Shown piece after piece: positions 36,836 to 49,117 of a stretch of DNA of 64,000 bases; positions within the stretch are counted from its first letter, which is position 1; each line of letters starts with the position of its first letter. Position numbers and translations under genes: made by a program. Source of the DNA: Paraconiothyrium sp. Pb-2020 (lineage: Eukaryota; Ascomycota; Dothideomycetes; Pleosporales; Didymosphaeriaceae). The stretch spans positions 3,038,001 through 3,102,000 of the forward strand of contig JAJUBI010000001.1 of NCBI GenBank assembly GCA_022419385.1, read 5' to 3'. Below the pieces are notes generated by a model. The model did not search any database and was not told the DNA's origin. It saw nothing but the letters and a program-made list of their open reading frames with translations.

Positions 36836-37604
36836 CTATGACATCGCGATTCTCTTCCTGTCTCTTTGTGGAGAGAAGTAAGCAACGCTATACGATGTGA
36901 AAGAGGCGAAAAGCGGAATCGCAGTGACAAGCCCATTTTGAGGACGAGAGCGTTGCAGGAGTATGAGAGGGTAATGCTAGTGAAGATATATACCTACTTA
37001 GCCTCATCAGCGTAGTGACCCTAGATATACGTGGACTCGACGCACAGTCTATAATTCCTCACATGATGACACTGCAACATGAAGTAGGTCAATCCGAAGA
37101 ACAACCAAGCGCCGAACACCCTACATAAGTTAGCAACGTCAGAGGACTGGTGGGATGAGGCGAAACTCACATCCAAGACAGCCTTGGGTCGATGGCCGAA
37201 TCGTTGCGCATGATCAGCCATAATACGCTCGTTATCCCCATCAGGGGACCGGTGAGGTTCCTTGACGCTGATAGAGCCATGGAACTGATCACTTCCCAAA
37301 GCTGCAGGAGATATCCCTGCATCGCTTGAGCCCGTCGGCTGCATTGTTGTGTGATTGGACCGAGCAGGTTAATATGTAAGACGGCCGCATGTAGGGCACT
37401 CAGCGACGCGTAGACATGGAAGAAGCAGGTGCGCAGCCTGGAGTGATGCATTTCGTTCGATTCGATACTGACCATTTGATCCATTTTTGTCGAGCAATCG
37501 ATGAAGAGGTTGAAGTACTGTTGCATCGACAAGCTGGCCAGAGCTGTTGTCCAGGTGCCCGTCCTTAGGCTGAAGATTGTGGTAGCAAGAGGAGCGGTGC
37601 TCAT
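36836..37604 (-). pseudogene. Tandem family copy B, 3' exon frameshifted
   Basis: Exon 1 (37171-37604, ATG 37604) and exon 2 (37046-37120, again 75 nt) are open and well conserved: NLTGPLMGITSVLWLIMRNDSAI at the end of exon 1 and VFGAWLFFGLTYFMLQC in exon 2. The expected third exon is still recognisable at 36836-36993 (acceptor GCTAAGTAG): it starts YISSLALPS and later, in another frame, reads LLQRSRPQNGLVTAIPLFASFTSYSVAYF, matching copies A and C. Between these a net loss of about 20 bases breaks the frame, so the last two helices cannot be made. If intron 2 is not removed the frame ends at 37021 after 177 residues. Hence a decayed copy or a truncated protein. Confidence 0.65.
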
Positions 37605-38162
37605 GTTTTCTTCCTGTCGGTCGCATCACAGATTTGAGGCTATGCCTGCGCCTCCTCCAGACCCATGCCGTTTTCCTGGAGCCTAGTCACAAGGGCTGCC
37701 CAATCGCCAGCAGAGCCCGTCGCCGGCGCGAATGCCTCAGGCCGTGCTGGCTGTTGAATACGCTTTGAGTGTTCAGCTACTGCCTCTTCACAACATTACA
37801 TAGGGCTGCGCTGCGCTCGCTGTTAAGATCCCTCAGATTTGCCTCGCAAAAGCTGAGACGTCCTCGGGATTCTGGGTTTCGGACGTCTCCAGGTCTGCAT
37901 CATCCACCGCCAACCAGGGTGACTATTGGTTGCTATCATCTATCGCCAGATCTAACGCGGCCACTTGCGTACTTATGATGCCTCCATTTCGCGGGAGGGG
38001 ACTTGGAACGCAGATGGATTGGAGCGTTAGGTGAAATATTGGCTAGGAGATTGCATAAAAAACATTTGGGCATCGCCTTGATCTTCCCATTTCTCTGTTC
38101 TACAATTGTACCAGGCGAGAAAGCCTCGCGGTAACCCCGATTTTTCACAATATCAATGCCGA
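37605..38162. other. Intergenic between copies B and C
   Basis: About 560 bp; no additional copy or fragment recognised. Confidence 0.5.
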
Positions 38163-38874
38163 CTACACTTCGAAAATACGACTTTCCTGAAATCTTGATG
38201 GGAAGAAATAAGCTACGCTGTACGCGGCAAAGGAGGTGCAAGGAGGTATAACAGTAACAAGTCCGTTCTGGAGCGAGGCTCGCTGTAGCAACGCCACGAC
38301 GCACATGCACACAGACGCGAGAGCGAGACTTAGAAAGATGTACCTGGGTGTCATGAGCACTTGTATGCCAAGGCAAAACTGTCTCACTTACAATCGGTGG
38401 TTGCTTACGCGGTGACATTGTAGCACAAAGTATGTGAGGCCGAAGAACAACCAGGCACCGAATATCCTTGATAAGTCAGTAAGCTTCTGCTGCACTCTTG
38501 CAGGATTCGCTAGTGATTGAACCAGGGAAGGAGACGACTTACATCCAAGCTAACCTTGGATCAATAGCCGAATCGTTACGCATCATCAGCCACAGCATGC
38601 TTGAGATGCCCATAAGTGGCCCGAGCAGGTTGCTCGACACTGTGAAGGCAAGACCGCCAGTCAAGAGGCAGCACTGGACGAAGAACCCATGGTGTGTCTG
38701 CCCTTGCCTAGGGTAATGTTGCTGCCTAATAGGCCCGAGAGCGTGGCTGTCATCAAAAGCGGCGGTAACTGGGATGAGTGTGGCGCAGAAAAGAAAGACG
38801 AGTGAATGGATCCACCAAGAAGGTAGCCTCACGTGATGATAAGTGTTACACGCAGTATGATAAACTCGAGACAT
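38163..38874 (-). CDS. Tandem family copy C, membrane protein of unknown function
   Basis: Exons 38543-38874, 38392-38466 and 38163-38343 (introns 76 and 48 bp); 195 residues from ATG 38874. Ends of exon 1 (LLGPLMGISSMLWLMMRNDSAIDPRLAW), exon 2 (IFGAWLFFGLTYFVLQCHR) and exon 3 (GLVTVIPPCTSFAAYSVAYFFP) match copy A and copy B closely. The open frame continues upstream to 39240 and includes a segment (GTPPATFEAAFVAGQTAFLALAYH) resembling the N-terminal helix of copy B, but there is no ATG there, so either the original start codon is lost or an upstream exon is missing from this model. Confidence 0.6.
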
Positions 38875-40114
38875 GGTGATCAAGGATTCTTCTGCAACTT
38901 TGAGAGACTGGTGGTTGATATGACTTGGTTGCTCGGATGTCTTTGGGCCCTTCGTGGGCGCCGTGATGGTGGACTGCGATCCTGGATAAACCACTGAAAG
39001 TCTGTGATAGGCGAGGGCCAAGAATGCAGTTTGACCAGCGACGAAAGCCGCCTCAAACGTAGCTGGAGGTGTACCGGCCAGAGGAGTAACGGACGAGAGG
39101 TCCAGCACCGGCCGATGGTGGTAGTGTTGAGGAGATTGCCAAGCACTCTGTGAACAAACACGATAGCCGGAAGGATATCTGGGTACTTCGAGGGAGGTAG
39201 GCACAGAGCAATGGAGTACGTCGCGCTTGAATCTAAGCAAGAGGCCTGTTGAGCATAATGGTCAACTCGGATGGACGAGAACTGATATTTATTATTGATT
39301 GTGCTGCCATCATGGGTGCTCGGCGAGCATCGCCAAGCACTGCCGATGGTAGTTGGCGCGATTAGTTAAAAGTCGCCTCCACTAGGTCGGGTACGCCTGC
39401 ATTACGGAAGGACCCTCGCCCAGATTGACTGGCTGTACTAGTACGCCACGCTACGCCCGGCATGCCCCATTTAGATCAGCCGTCGAATCAAGTAAACCAT
39501 ACAGCCTGCAGCATGGGACCTGCAAGGACAGGGTGGGTGCATGCAGGGCTGGCGTTGTTGGCCTGCTCGACTGGGGCTGAGATCTTACAGGCCAACTGCA
39601 TCCTCCATGGGGACTAGCGTGCGTGCTTGGTGGCCTGCATCTCGAGTTGAGCACCAAAGCTCACATGTGCAGGGTAAGCACATACCACCAAGTGTAAGAT
39701 TAGGGAAGCGGTTCATTCCACCGAATTCCGGACCTTCGATCATGGACTAAATCTCAAAGCCGACCGAGCGTGGGCAGAGCACTGCGAGACGGACATCATC
39801 CGGCCAGCCGACGCATGCTCAATGGGTCCATGAACGAGGGCCGCCCGTTAGTACCCTGGTCCGCCTTACGAGTACTCGATTGACCGCTTCAGATCGAATA
39901 ACGTACGCCTAGCCGCTGCAGCTCACAGTACTTCAGTGGGTTCTTCGTCGCTTCTTCCGCAGGGGTAATTTTCAATGTAGTGCGATTCGTGATATATGTT
40001 GTATTTGTAGCTACTGATGTTGATCCAGGTTCTAGATCTCGCATGATGCATTTGAGTGCCGTCGCTGCTTCATCATATCCTCATCGCTGGCAATAGCTGC
40101 TCGTGGTGCACTTT

Positions 40115-40258
40115 TGAGACCCCTGTAGGTCGCACTCCCGTTTTACGACCCCTGCAGTCGCACTCGTCTTTATGACCCCCTGTAGGTCGCACTCTCCATT
40201 ATCACCCTTCCAGGATTGCACTCTTCGTTATGACCCTTGCAGGTCGCACTCTCGTTCT
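40115..40258. repeat. Minisatellite, 5 units of 28-29 bp
   Basis: Units start at 40115, 40144, 40172, 40201 and 40230. Consensus is close to ATGACCCCTGTAGGTCGCAC followed by TCTCCGTT; units differ by a few substitutions and single-base indels. Confidence 0.85.
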
Positions 40259-40896
40259 CTAGCCTTGTACATCGCGGTATGCTTCTACATAACTTGTCGC
40301 TTCTCCGACTTTGCTTCCAGCGCGGTGCCACACCCACCTCCTCAGGTACCTCATACTCCAAACGCGGCCTCGCTCATCCTTCCATACCCTTCATCGCCCG
40401 GTCCTCGCACTACATTGGGCTGTTGCCACTCCGAGCTCTCTTGCCTGGGTTCTAGTGGCTGGTCAAATCGCGTTCTCTCAGACAATTGCAGCCGCCCGAA
40501 ACGAATCTTGGCCTGTGGCTGCCGCTTGCTCACGATGAAGGGCATCAAAAGTTCGTCTCAGGTGTTTGACTACTGTTGCTCACAGGACGCTTCCTAATGA
40601 CCTAGCTGCTGCTTACACGATAATTCATTCAATCGTAGAAGCCGCTCAATTTGAGCCTCAATAGATCCGATACTATACAGGTCCTCATGTCATGCGACTT
40701 GGCCGCCATCGTCCGTCTAATTCCTCATAAGATGCGTTTCGGTCACTGAAGCTGCGCTTCAGAATCAACGCTCAGCCTATGCGTGATTCAAGATCATGGC
40801 CGCGAACACCCTCAGGACTCCCAAGCAACATGTGCTTGGGCCGCTTACACGACTATTGTTCCACCGGGTTCTGGTAGCGCTTACATCGTTGCCGCT

Positions 40897-41015
40897 CACA
40901 CTACGGTGCATCAGATCCCTCATCAATTCCATTGTCGGATCAGTTCTTGGTCAACTTCATCGTCATCGTAGATCACACTGCGCTGCATCAGATCCTTGTC
41001 GATTCCACCATCGCC
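40897..41015. repeat. Two imperfect 42 bp copies 77 bp apart
   Basis: Copies at 40897-40938 and 40974-41015 share CACACTRCGSTGCATCAGAT and then CCYTSRTCRATTCCA. Possibly the remnant of a longer tandem array. Confidence 0.7.
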
Positions 41016-41591
41016 GCCGCCGGGCGTGTCGCGCTCCCCCGGATCCTTGCAATTGCGTCGCGACCGGCCAAGGTGCGTTCAGTAGTACCCCAATCACAGC
41101 AACGCTTGATCTGACCAGAGACTGAAACTTGGTGACATTCAGATCACTAAGAACGAGTCACATAAACATGGCTTACATACATGAGAGTTCGCACTTCGAA
41201 CATAATCCCAAGGACCACTGAACTGCGCTGTAGGATTTGGTAGGTACAACTAACTCGATCATAGACTTGTGGGGGCTAGTTGATATATGCGACATTGTTA
41301 GAGATTTCCCCACCGCTGCTCGTAAAGATATTTGCGCACTGTGACCTCGTAAGTATGATCGTTATCGCTGCTGCTCATTGGGCGTTAGAATTTCCACACA
41401 TGAAGAGGCACTAACAGCATTATATGAGCGTCACGACTTATTGTTATACTGATTGTTCACATATATACGAAGCTGTGCAGTTGAAGAGAGACAGCAACTA
41501 TCACACCATGGTTGGCTGAACTTGATATTAATGTACACCCTCTCACTACATGGTACAGCTTGGCTCCTTGCTCTGACAATCCTCAAAGATT

Positions 41592-42582
41592 CTAGTCTTT
41601 TTCCACTTCGTCTTCGAACTCGTAGCTTTCGTCATCTTCTTCCAGCTCATCAAGTATGTCATCAAGGGTCTCATCCGCCTCTATCATATTCTTCAAATCA
41701 ACCTCCTCCACATCCTCTTCCTCAACCTCGTCCTCCTCTTCCTCCGACTCACTAGACTGCTCTTCCGTAAACTCCTTTTCAGGACGCCCAGCCTCCTTCG
41801 CAGCTTTTATCTGCTTGAGACGATAGATTGGCAGATCTTGCTCTTTGTCGAAAGTATCCTTCATCGCTCTCCGAATCTTGTATTCCAACTGCGGATACTG
41901 AGCACCATAATCCTCAAGGGCACAACCTTCCATAGCGGAGTGAAGAAAGAAAGCCTCTTCCTTATGCAGAGCGATCCTAATAGGACGTGGATCCATGATC
42001 AAACCATTCAAGCGACGAATCTGATTCGGAGTGTCCAAGGGCTTCCCGTCGTACTTCTTATCCCCCATACGTAGATCTTTATCGTAGCGTGCACCCGTCA
42101 GCCCAGCAGACCTCCCTCCTTTCTTCTTCGCCCTACCCTTGGGGTTATCAATGCGCTCGATGGGAATATTCTCGGCTTCCGCTTTGCGCACTTTTGCTTT
42201 GAGCTCTGCGACTTCTTCTCTGTCGTGTTCTCCGTCTTCGGTGTCGGCGCGGACCTTGTAGCATCCGATTACTTTGCCATCGGTTTCCTCAACGACGATG
42301 CCCGAGCCGCGGTAGTGACCTACGCCCGTTGTCTCGTAGTAGAGTAGACTCGCGGGCTGTCCGGGGTAGGGGGAGGGTTCGTCGAACTCGCAGTACTCCG
42401 TGTTGGTCCAGGGGATGAACCACCATGTGTCGGGGATGGGGTCTTCGCGGAAACGTATATTTTCGAAGTCCCAGCCGATGGGCTCTGGTTTTCTGCGTAA
42501 GGTGAGGAGTGGTCTCTAAACGCAGTGTTCGAAACTTAACTTACCTCGGATAGAGTGGTTTTGGGTGGGGCGGTGAAGACAT
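41592..42582 (-). CDS. Acidic-tailed protein of unknown function
   Basis: Exons 42545-42582 and 41592-42492 with a 52 bp GTAAGT..GCAG intron; 312 residues. I do not recognise the family. N-terminus MSSPPHPKPLYPR continues across the intron into a Trp-rich segment (GWDFENIRFREDPIPDTWWFIPWTNTEY), a GHYRGSGIVVEE strand region, a Lys/Glu helix, a Gly/Lys-basic stretch (KGRAKKKGGRS), a block DPRPIRIALHKEEAFFLHSAMEG, and a long Glu/Asp tail. No signal peptide or membrane segment, so likely cytosolic or nuclear. The sequence looks strongly constrained, so probably a conserved fungal gene. Confidence 0.75.
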
Positions 42583-43594
42583 GTTGCGTGCGAATTCGGA
42601 TGCAACGGCCTCCAGCCTTATGCGCCAATGCTGGCACTGGTAGAGACCTCGTCTTATAAGGTCTATACTGATGCCGATTGTAGTTGAGAGCAGCACGTGG
42701 GCGAGTGGAGTGCTTGTGGAAATGTCTCAGCTGAGCACGAGGATTCTGTGATCGAAGAGTTGATTCAACAGCGGCCAAGATTGCGTCGGCCAAGACCAGG
42801 GGAGTGAAAGTCCATGCTCTTGCTGTCCACGTTGAGTTTTCTGTTGTTTGACATCGGAGCCTTCTATGCAGCACGCGCTGAATAGGTAGAGTTTCACTCT
42901 GGACGATTCATGTCTCCCAGGTTGCAAACTTCAAGCACATGCTGAGCATATATGGCGCCATCACAAACTTAACAGTACAAACCTTTGTATTCCTTCCTGA
43001 ACAAGCACCTAGACTTAATCTGTTCACTACGAAGGAGCCGCCTTCGACGGTAAGGAGCCCACGACCTTCCACATCTCTTCCTGTATGTTCTAGTGCTGCG
43101 TGCTCCCGCAGGCAGTAAGTCATCATCATATTGTATGAAACATCACTGCAGTGCGACTTAGAAAGCTTGGACATGCATACTCGAACATCCAATCTATTAA
43201 ATCCTACAAGCGCTCGTGCGCGTCTAATGTCGATCTCAAAACACTCAAAGTTAACCTCAGAACGCCAAAGAAAAAATTATGTATATCTTTTTGCTGCGCG
43301 CCAGCCACGTCGTGCGAGATAGGAAATGGGTATATGGGTTTTTGCTGCGCGCCAGCCACGTCGTGCGACAAAGGAAATGGGTATATGTGGATTTTTGCTG
43401 CGCGCCAGCCACGTCGTTGTCGTTAGACATGATAAGGAAAACAAGTGCCTATAAACGCACGCAGAACGCCTGACAGGTCTATAACAAATTACTGCAAAGA
43501 AACCTTTGAACAGAGATTCGGGAGTGATGTGAGTCGGAAAGGTATGTCGACGTTATGATGTGGTTGTAGTGTACGCAGCAAGGACGAGTTACAA
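42583..43594. other. Intergenic with a 51-53 bp tandem repeat
   Basis: About 1 kb; only the repeat at 43288-43417 stands out. Confidence 0.6.
43288..43417. repeat. Tandem repeat, 3 copies, 51-53 bp period
   Basis: Each copy begins TTTTTGCTGCGCGCCAGCCA and continues CGTCGT; starts at 43288, 43339 and 43392. Copies 1 and 2 are nearly identical including AGGAAATGGGTATATG; copy 3 is cut after the core. Lies about 180 bp beyond the 3' end of the ABC transporter. Confidence 0.92.
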
Positions 43595-46500
43595 TTACTC
43601 GGCCTTCTTGCTCGCCTTGGTGCGCATCTTCATGAGCAGGTACACTAACGCATACCCTGACAACACAAAGATGACGCAAATGCCAGCGTCCCGCCAGCCA
43701 TAGACGTAGTCGCCTAGGTTAACGGTCGCGAGGTAATCCTTGCCAACAGTGTACTGGCAAACCTTGCACTGGCTGGTGGCATCCGGGTTGACGAGGTTGT
43801 TGCTTGCCCCAGGTCCCTGAAGCCACGCTCCAAGGTACTCTGCGCAAGTCTGATTCGACGGCGGATCAAAGCGCGCGAACTCCGTCTCCGTGCACTCAAC
43901 TTTCCAGTCGAAGTCGGAGAACACAAGCAGCGAACCCATCATGTAGTTGAATGGATTCAGGTAGTACATCCAGAATCTCCAGAATGGTTGGATCTGGGCG
44001 TAGGGAACCAGGACACCACAGAACGAGACGAGAGTACCGATGATTAAGGGGTTGACGAGCGAGGCGAAGACGGCGTTTGGTGCATACGCAGCGACGAACT
44101 GCCCTATGCCGGTATAGATGAATTGATACATTAGCATGACGAAAAAGGTTGCACCGGCTTTGTTGGAGTCGGTCGGCAGTCCAGCTGTGTAGTAGAAGCA
44201 GAGGAAATAGAGAATCGCGCAAATGACGAGATAAGGAAGTTCAGAGACGACAAGGCCTGTAACGAACGGGCTCCAATGGTACATTTTAGACTTGCGTTCG
44301 CGGGCTTCGTAGATGTCGCGACGCTCGATGAAGAGTGGCTGCAGTTGCGCAATGACACCAGGTGCAACGAAGATATAGTTGAATAGAGCAAACAGAATAA
44401 GTTGTTGATCGTGGACCGAGTTTCCGATTTTCCAGAAAGAGAAACCGACGAAGAGCGCCACACCGATGTGCAGAGCAAACTTATTGTTGACGTAGTCAAT
44501 GTTGCGGTATAAGCTCATGTTGGATCTGTGAGTGACAATCTTGGTCTGAGTCCAGATAGTGGTAGCAAACTCATTTCCATCATCCAGAGTTCCAGGTGGC
44601 TTGTTGGCTGCGTCGGTGATGATGTGGTCCAAGTCTTGATGCATGCGAGCAGCCTCTGGCGACTCTAGCCAAATCTTGTTCCAGTCTTGCGAAGACTTGC
44701 TACCAGAGACCACATCGATCATATGCTCAGCAGGGTTAGCACCTGATGGGCAAGGCATGCCATGACGACCGAAATATCCTTTAACTGTGTCGGCGTTGTC
44801 GCCGATATCACCGAAATAGACAGTCTTGCCACCTTTAGCCAGTAAGAGCAGAGTATCAAATTGGGCAAATAGCTGGGCCGAAGGTTGATGGATAGTGACA
44901 AGGACTGCTTGACCAACATCAGCGAGTTTTCGGAGGAATCGAACCGTATTATACGCTGCTTGTCCGTCAAGACCACTGGTTGGCTCATCGAGGAAAATCA
45001 GAATTGAAGGCTTAGAGACTAGCTCCACTCCAATGGTGACACGCTTTCTCTGCTCAACGGAGAGACCGGCGCCGAGCCTGCCAATGAGAGTATGCTCAAT
45101 GTCATGAAGCTCGAGTAGGTCAATGATTGTATCCACATATGCCAGCTTCTCCGCGTCCGGTGTTTCGCGACTTTGACGAAGAAGTGCCGAAAATTCAAGG
45201 GCTTCCCTAACGGTGGCAAAAGGTTCGTGTACGTCAAGCTGTTCGCAGTAACCAGCGGAGCGTTGGAAAGATACTGGAAGCGGACGACCATCAACTAGAA
45301 TCTCTCCGTGGATGGTACCTTCGGTCTTGCGCTGAGCAAGCACATCCAGTAGAGTCGTTTTACCAGCACCAGAGGATCCCATGAGTGCGCCAAGCATGCC
45401 TGGTTTCACATACCCGTGAACGTTATCCAGCAAAGTACGGTCTCCCGACGGCGTCTTCACAACGTAGGACAGGTTCCGCCATGTAAATACTGATGTGTTT
45501 CGCATAAGCGATCCTTCGGCAGTGTCCTGGGTAGCGTCCGCATTATTGTTGTCGCCAGCCGTAGTCCGAGGGATCTTCTCATTGGCTTGAGCTTCTTCAT
45601 CACCTGGAGCGGTGATCTGGGCCGGCACCTTCTTGGCGGTCTCGCGAGGGATGAGAAGGGCACCTGAAGAACCTGCGGTGTCGTCCCATCGCTGGGTGAA
45701 GAAGATTGTGAGGCCCACATATAATATCCACCAGGCGAACAGAATGCCGACATTGCGCCATATGTGAGATGGCTGGTATGACAGGCTGGCGAGATAATCC
45801 TCCCCAGACACTGAAGTGGCGCCAGGAGCAGCTCCACCGACACCAGCGCAAGACTGGTGAGCAGGATCGAGATACTGAGGAAGATAGTTTGGGATGAGAT
45901 TGTTGACTGCACAAGGTATGGTTGTTTCCTTGAACTCGTTGGCCATGACTGCTTCGAAACCGTAAGAAAGAGGGTCAATCCAGTATATCCAGACAAACCA
46001 GGGGTGCATTGCAGGCTTCGCAATCTGGTACCCAATGTAGAGGATAAGAGCGGTCAGCGAAAAGCCAGAGACTTTAGAAGCGGCGTCAAAGTTCGGGAAG
46101 GCAGCACCAATCATGCGGAAGAATGCAGTCATGGTAAATGTAGTCAAGTAGACGATGAACCAACAAGTGAAGAAAGCCGCCGCGGTCGCTTTTAGCGCAG
46201 TCATCCAGTACAAAATGACAATGAACACAGTGACCTGGAAGAATAGAATGGGAACATCTGCTGTGATCTGAGCGATACAGAAAGCGGCAGGGTTGTAAAA
46301 AGCAAAGTTCTTGTGCTTCGCGAGAATGGGTCGGCCAGCAAACGCATCGGTGACCTCAGACATGGCCATCAAGGCATTATATAGCAATCCCAGGAAAAGC
46401 GAACCACCTTTCACAAACAAGCCAGCTGAATTTGAGGGAGCGTTGTAGAATAGAGAGCCAGCGATGAGAGCCTGAACAATAGTGGAGCCTTGCTTGATTA

Positions 46501-47985
46501 AGAAGGTTGCCTTGTCTCCCCAGAGGATCTGGTATTGCCGAATGACGCAAGCTTTGATTTGATCCTGGAACGAGACGGTCATGGGCGATGATTTGGGGAG
46601 GCGAGGCGATCGGTCGAGCTTGATTGCCTCGCAGAAGTTGTGTGTGTTACTCTTGGCCTCCTCGGTTGCAGGGTAGCTCAACTCCTGATCCATTGCGGCC
46701 TTGATGTCAGACTGGCGATAAGCCAGCTCAAGCTCTCCGGCATTGCGCGGGAAGCGTGATTCGAAGTCGGGGTGGATCTCTCGCTCACTCGGCACTGTGA
46801 CGCCCGTCAAGTAATCAGCGACATTAGCACCATCGCCACAGACAAAGCCTTGAGACTCCATGAATGGCCGAGCCTCTTCACGTGGCCCGTAGTAGACTTG
46901 TTTGCCTTCGTCCAGAACAAGGACCTTGTCGAAGAGATCGTATATGCCATTTCCAGCTTGATATAGCGTAACGATTGTAGCAATGCCTAATTCGTCAGTC
47001 AAGCACCGGAGCGCCCTTGTGTACTCTAGAGCGGTCGAAGCATCTAGACCGCGTGTCGAATTGTCCCAACACACAACGCTTCCTCTGTTGGCCATCGTCT
47101 CGATGATTGAGACTCTCTTTCTCTCACCACCGGATACACCACGGACATAAGCATCACCGACTTTCGTATCCTCAGTATGCGAGATACCCATGGAGTCCAT
47201 CAAGAAGGATTTAAACTTTTTCCGAAAGTCCTCAGCATTGTCAGCGTCCTTTGGTAGGTGGTTTGGAATATTGAGGCGTGTGGCAAAGTCCATGGTCTTT
47301 CCTACAGTGAGTGTAGGGAAGAACAGCTCTTCCTCGGTGTTGATGACGATAGAACCGCGATATTGCTTCGCTTGTTCAGCATCTAGAGTGCCCCAGTGCA
47401 TGTCGCCTTCAATTTCTGCGTAACTGTTGCCAATGTTAGCTGTGCTTCTTTAAGGTTCAAAGTTGGCGTCTAAATGTACCCCTTGCGCTTGTTCGCCAGC
47501 ATCTTCAATAGTGTGGTGCAACCACTCCCTGGTCTACCTAGAACAAGCAACATCTCTCCAGGCTTCACGCAACCAGAGCTTCCGTCCAGGATGGTCCTCA
47601 AGCCCGGCTTATGGCGTCCTTCCTTGATCTGTTGCGGTATGTTGAACTGACTGAGCACATTCTCCTGCAGCAAGGCGTCCGAAGGGACCACCTTCACGGT
47701 TAACCCTGTCCAGGTCACGCCCAATTTTCGTCCCTCTGCTTGATCATTGAGCGGAATGCCCTTCACGACTGAGGCGAGTTTCCATTCTTCCACCTTAGTC
47801 ATGGCGGACTCGTTGTCTTCATCGCTCGCTTCAGCATCGTCCCAGATCCTGTCGGCATTCTCATGATCGGAAACCTGCGATTTGCCGGAGAAGGTACGCG
47901 ATAACCTTCGCATCAGGTCCTCACCTGTGCCGGAAGGGATGCCACCAGCTGTGGAAATCCCGAAACTGCCGCTGCGTCGCGTCAT
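43595..47985 (-). CDS. PDR-type (ABC-G) full-size multidrug transporter
   Basis: Two exons, 47480-47985 and 43595-47423 (56 bp intron), 1444 residues, ATG at 47985. Domain order (NBD-TMD)x2 as in Pdr5/CDR/AtrB proteins. NBD1 has the fungal-type Walker A GRPGSGCTT (Cys instead of Lys), signature VSGGERKR and Walker B VVCWDNSTRGLDAST; NBD2 has normal Walker A GSSGAGKTT, signature LSVEQRKR and ILIFLDEPTSGLDG. Each TMD has about six helices. These asymmetric sites are normal for the family. Exports lipophilic toxins, fungicides or secondary metabolites at the plasma membrane. The acidic N-terminus (WDDAEASDEDNES) precedes the first NBD. Confidence 0.95.
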
Positions 47986-49117
47986 GGTGTACGCTGAACG
48001 TAGGGATTGGAGAATGAAAGTTGGTACAAAACTACACACAGAACGAACATAGAGGATGCGAAGAACAAAACTACCTCATCGGGGTTCTTACAGTCCGATC
48101 CGACCGAGATGCCGTAGAATTGATAAGGGTCGATTCTAAACGGCCCGACTCCAAAATGTTGTTCGTGGGCCTTCAGCCCTTCGTACTAAACTGTACATGG
48201 CTTCGTACGATACAGGTTTGGTTGATCCAGGTACTAGCGCGAGTTTTGGGTGGATCGGAGTGGGTTGCGGTGGAGGAATAACCCTCCGATTCGCAATTTT
48301 CGGTGCCACGGATGCCAAGAGTCCCGGTTCCGCCCCCTCCGTCGACTCGGTGTCTCGGTGTTTGGCGCTGATTGCATCTTTTTATCGGTTGCTGACGTAG
48401 TTGTCGAAGGTAGGGAACATTCGAAAGTATTTTAGTGGCGGTCTGGCCCGTGGCTGACAGATGGTCCACGTTGTGCGCGGAACGTGGCCGTGGGTGCGGC
48501 CAAAATCTCATCCGCGTTCCGATAAGTAGCCTCAATACCAGCAGATGCCCCAACAACCTCCATGTGGTTTCCTGGCTCATTCTAAAAAGCATTTGGCTTG
48601 CCTTACTTCTTCTTATGCGTGTGCGGATGCCATCTCATCCGGCAACGCTCATACCGGCATGATCGTCAAAGGGGTGGTGTCCTGAGACGACGTACTGGAA
48701 TCGCGCATAAAAGGTAGATTGCTGATAGACGATGGTTCCTCATCGTCCTCCTAGTCCGCGGGTAATGGCGTCTCCATAGGATGTGTTGCGCATGGGGAGT
48801 TTTGCTCTTTTCGCTGTGGAATCGGTAGGTGAGTTAGACAGCAGCACGAATTCGCCTGCCCTGGCAGCAACGTTTTTCTGAAGCAAAGGGTCGGAACATG
48901 GAGCCGAAGATGCGTTGATGGTGCATTTGTTGCACCACGACGATCTCCACACGTTCACGCTGGCATCACGCCACTTACCCTTTTGCTACTAGCGTCGATT
49001 ACATAAATTCACGTGGGCGCGGGGAAACCTGGAGCCGCTGCCCGCTAAGTTGCCCCCTTGCGCACAACTCAACAGCCGCCGCCCGCGACAAGTCACTGCG
49101 CGCCTCTCACCTTGAAG
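47986..49117. promoter_or_regulatory. Divergent region between ABC transporter and F-box gene
   Basis: About 1.1 kb. No gene seen; the size suggests a long regulated promoter for the transporter. No repeat or obvious operator. Confidence 0.5.

Larger units (their letters stand above)
38875..41591. other. Long repeat-bearing region without a gene
   Basis: About 2.7 kb. The first 370 bases are an open continuation of copy C lacking a start. The rest holds two repeat blocks (separate entries) and a weak plus-strand phrase VLVAGQIAF near 40450 resembling the N-terminal helix of copy C. Plus-strand frames at 40172-40597 and 40796-41125 arise from the repeats and are not called as genes. Confidence 0.5.
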
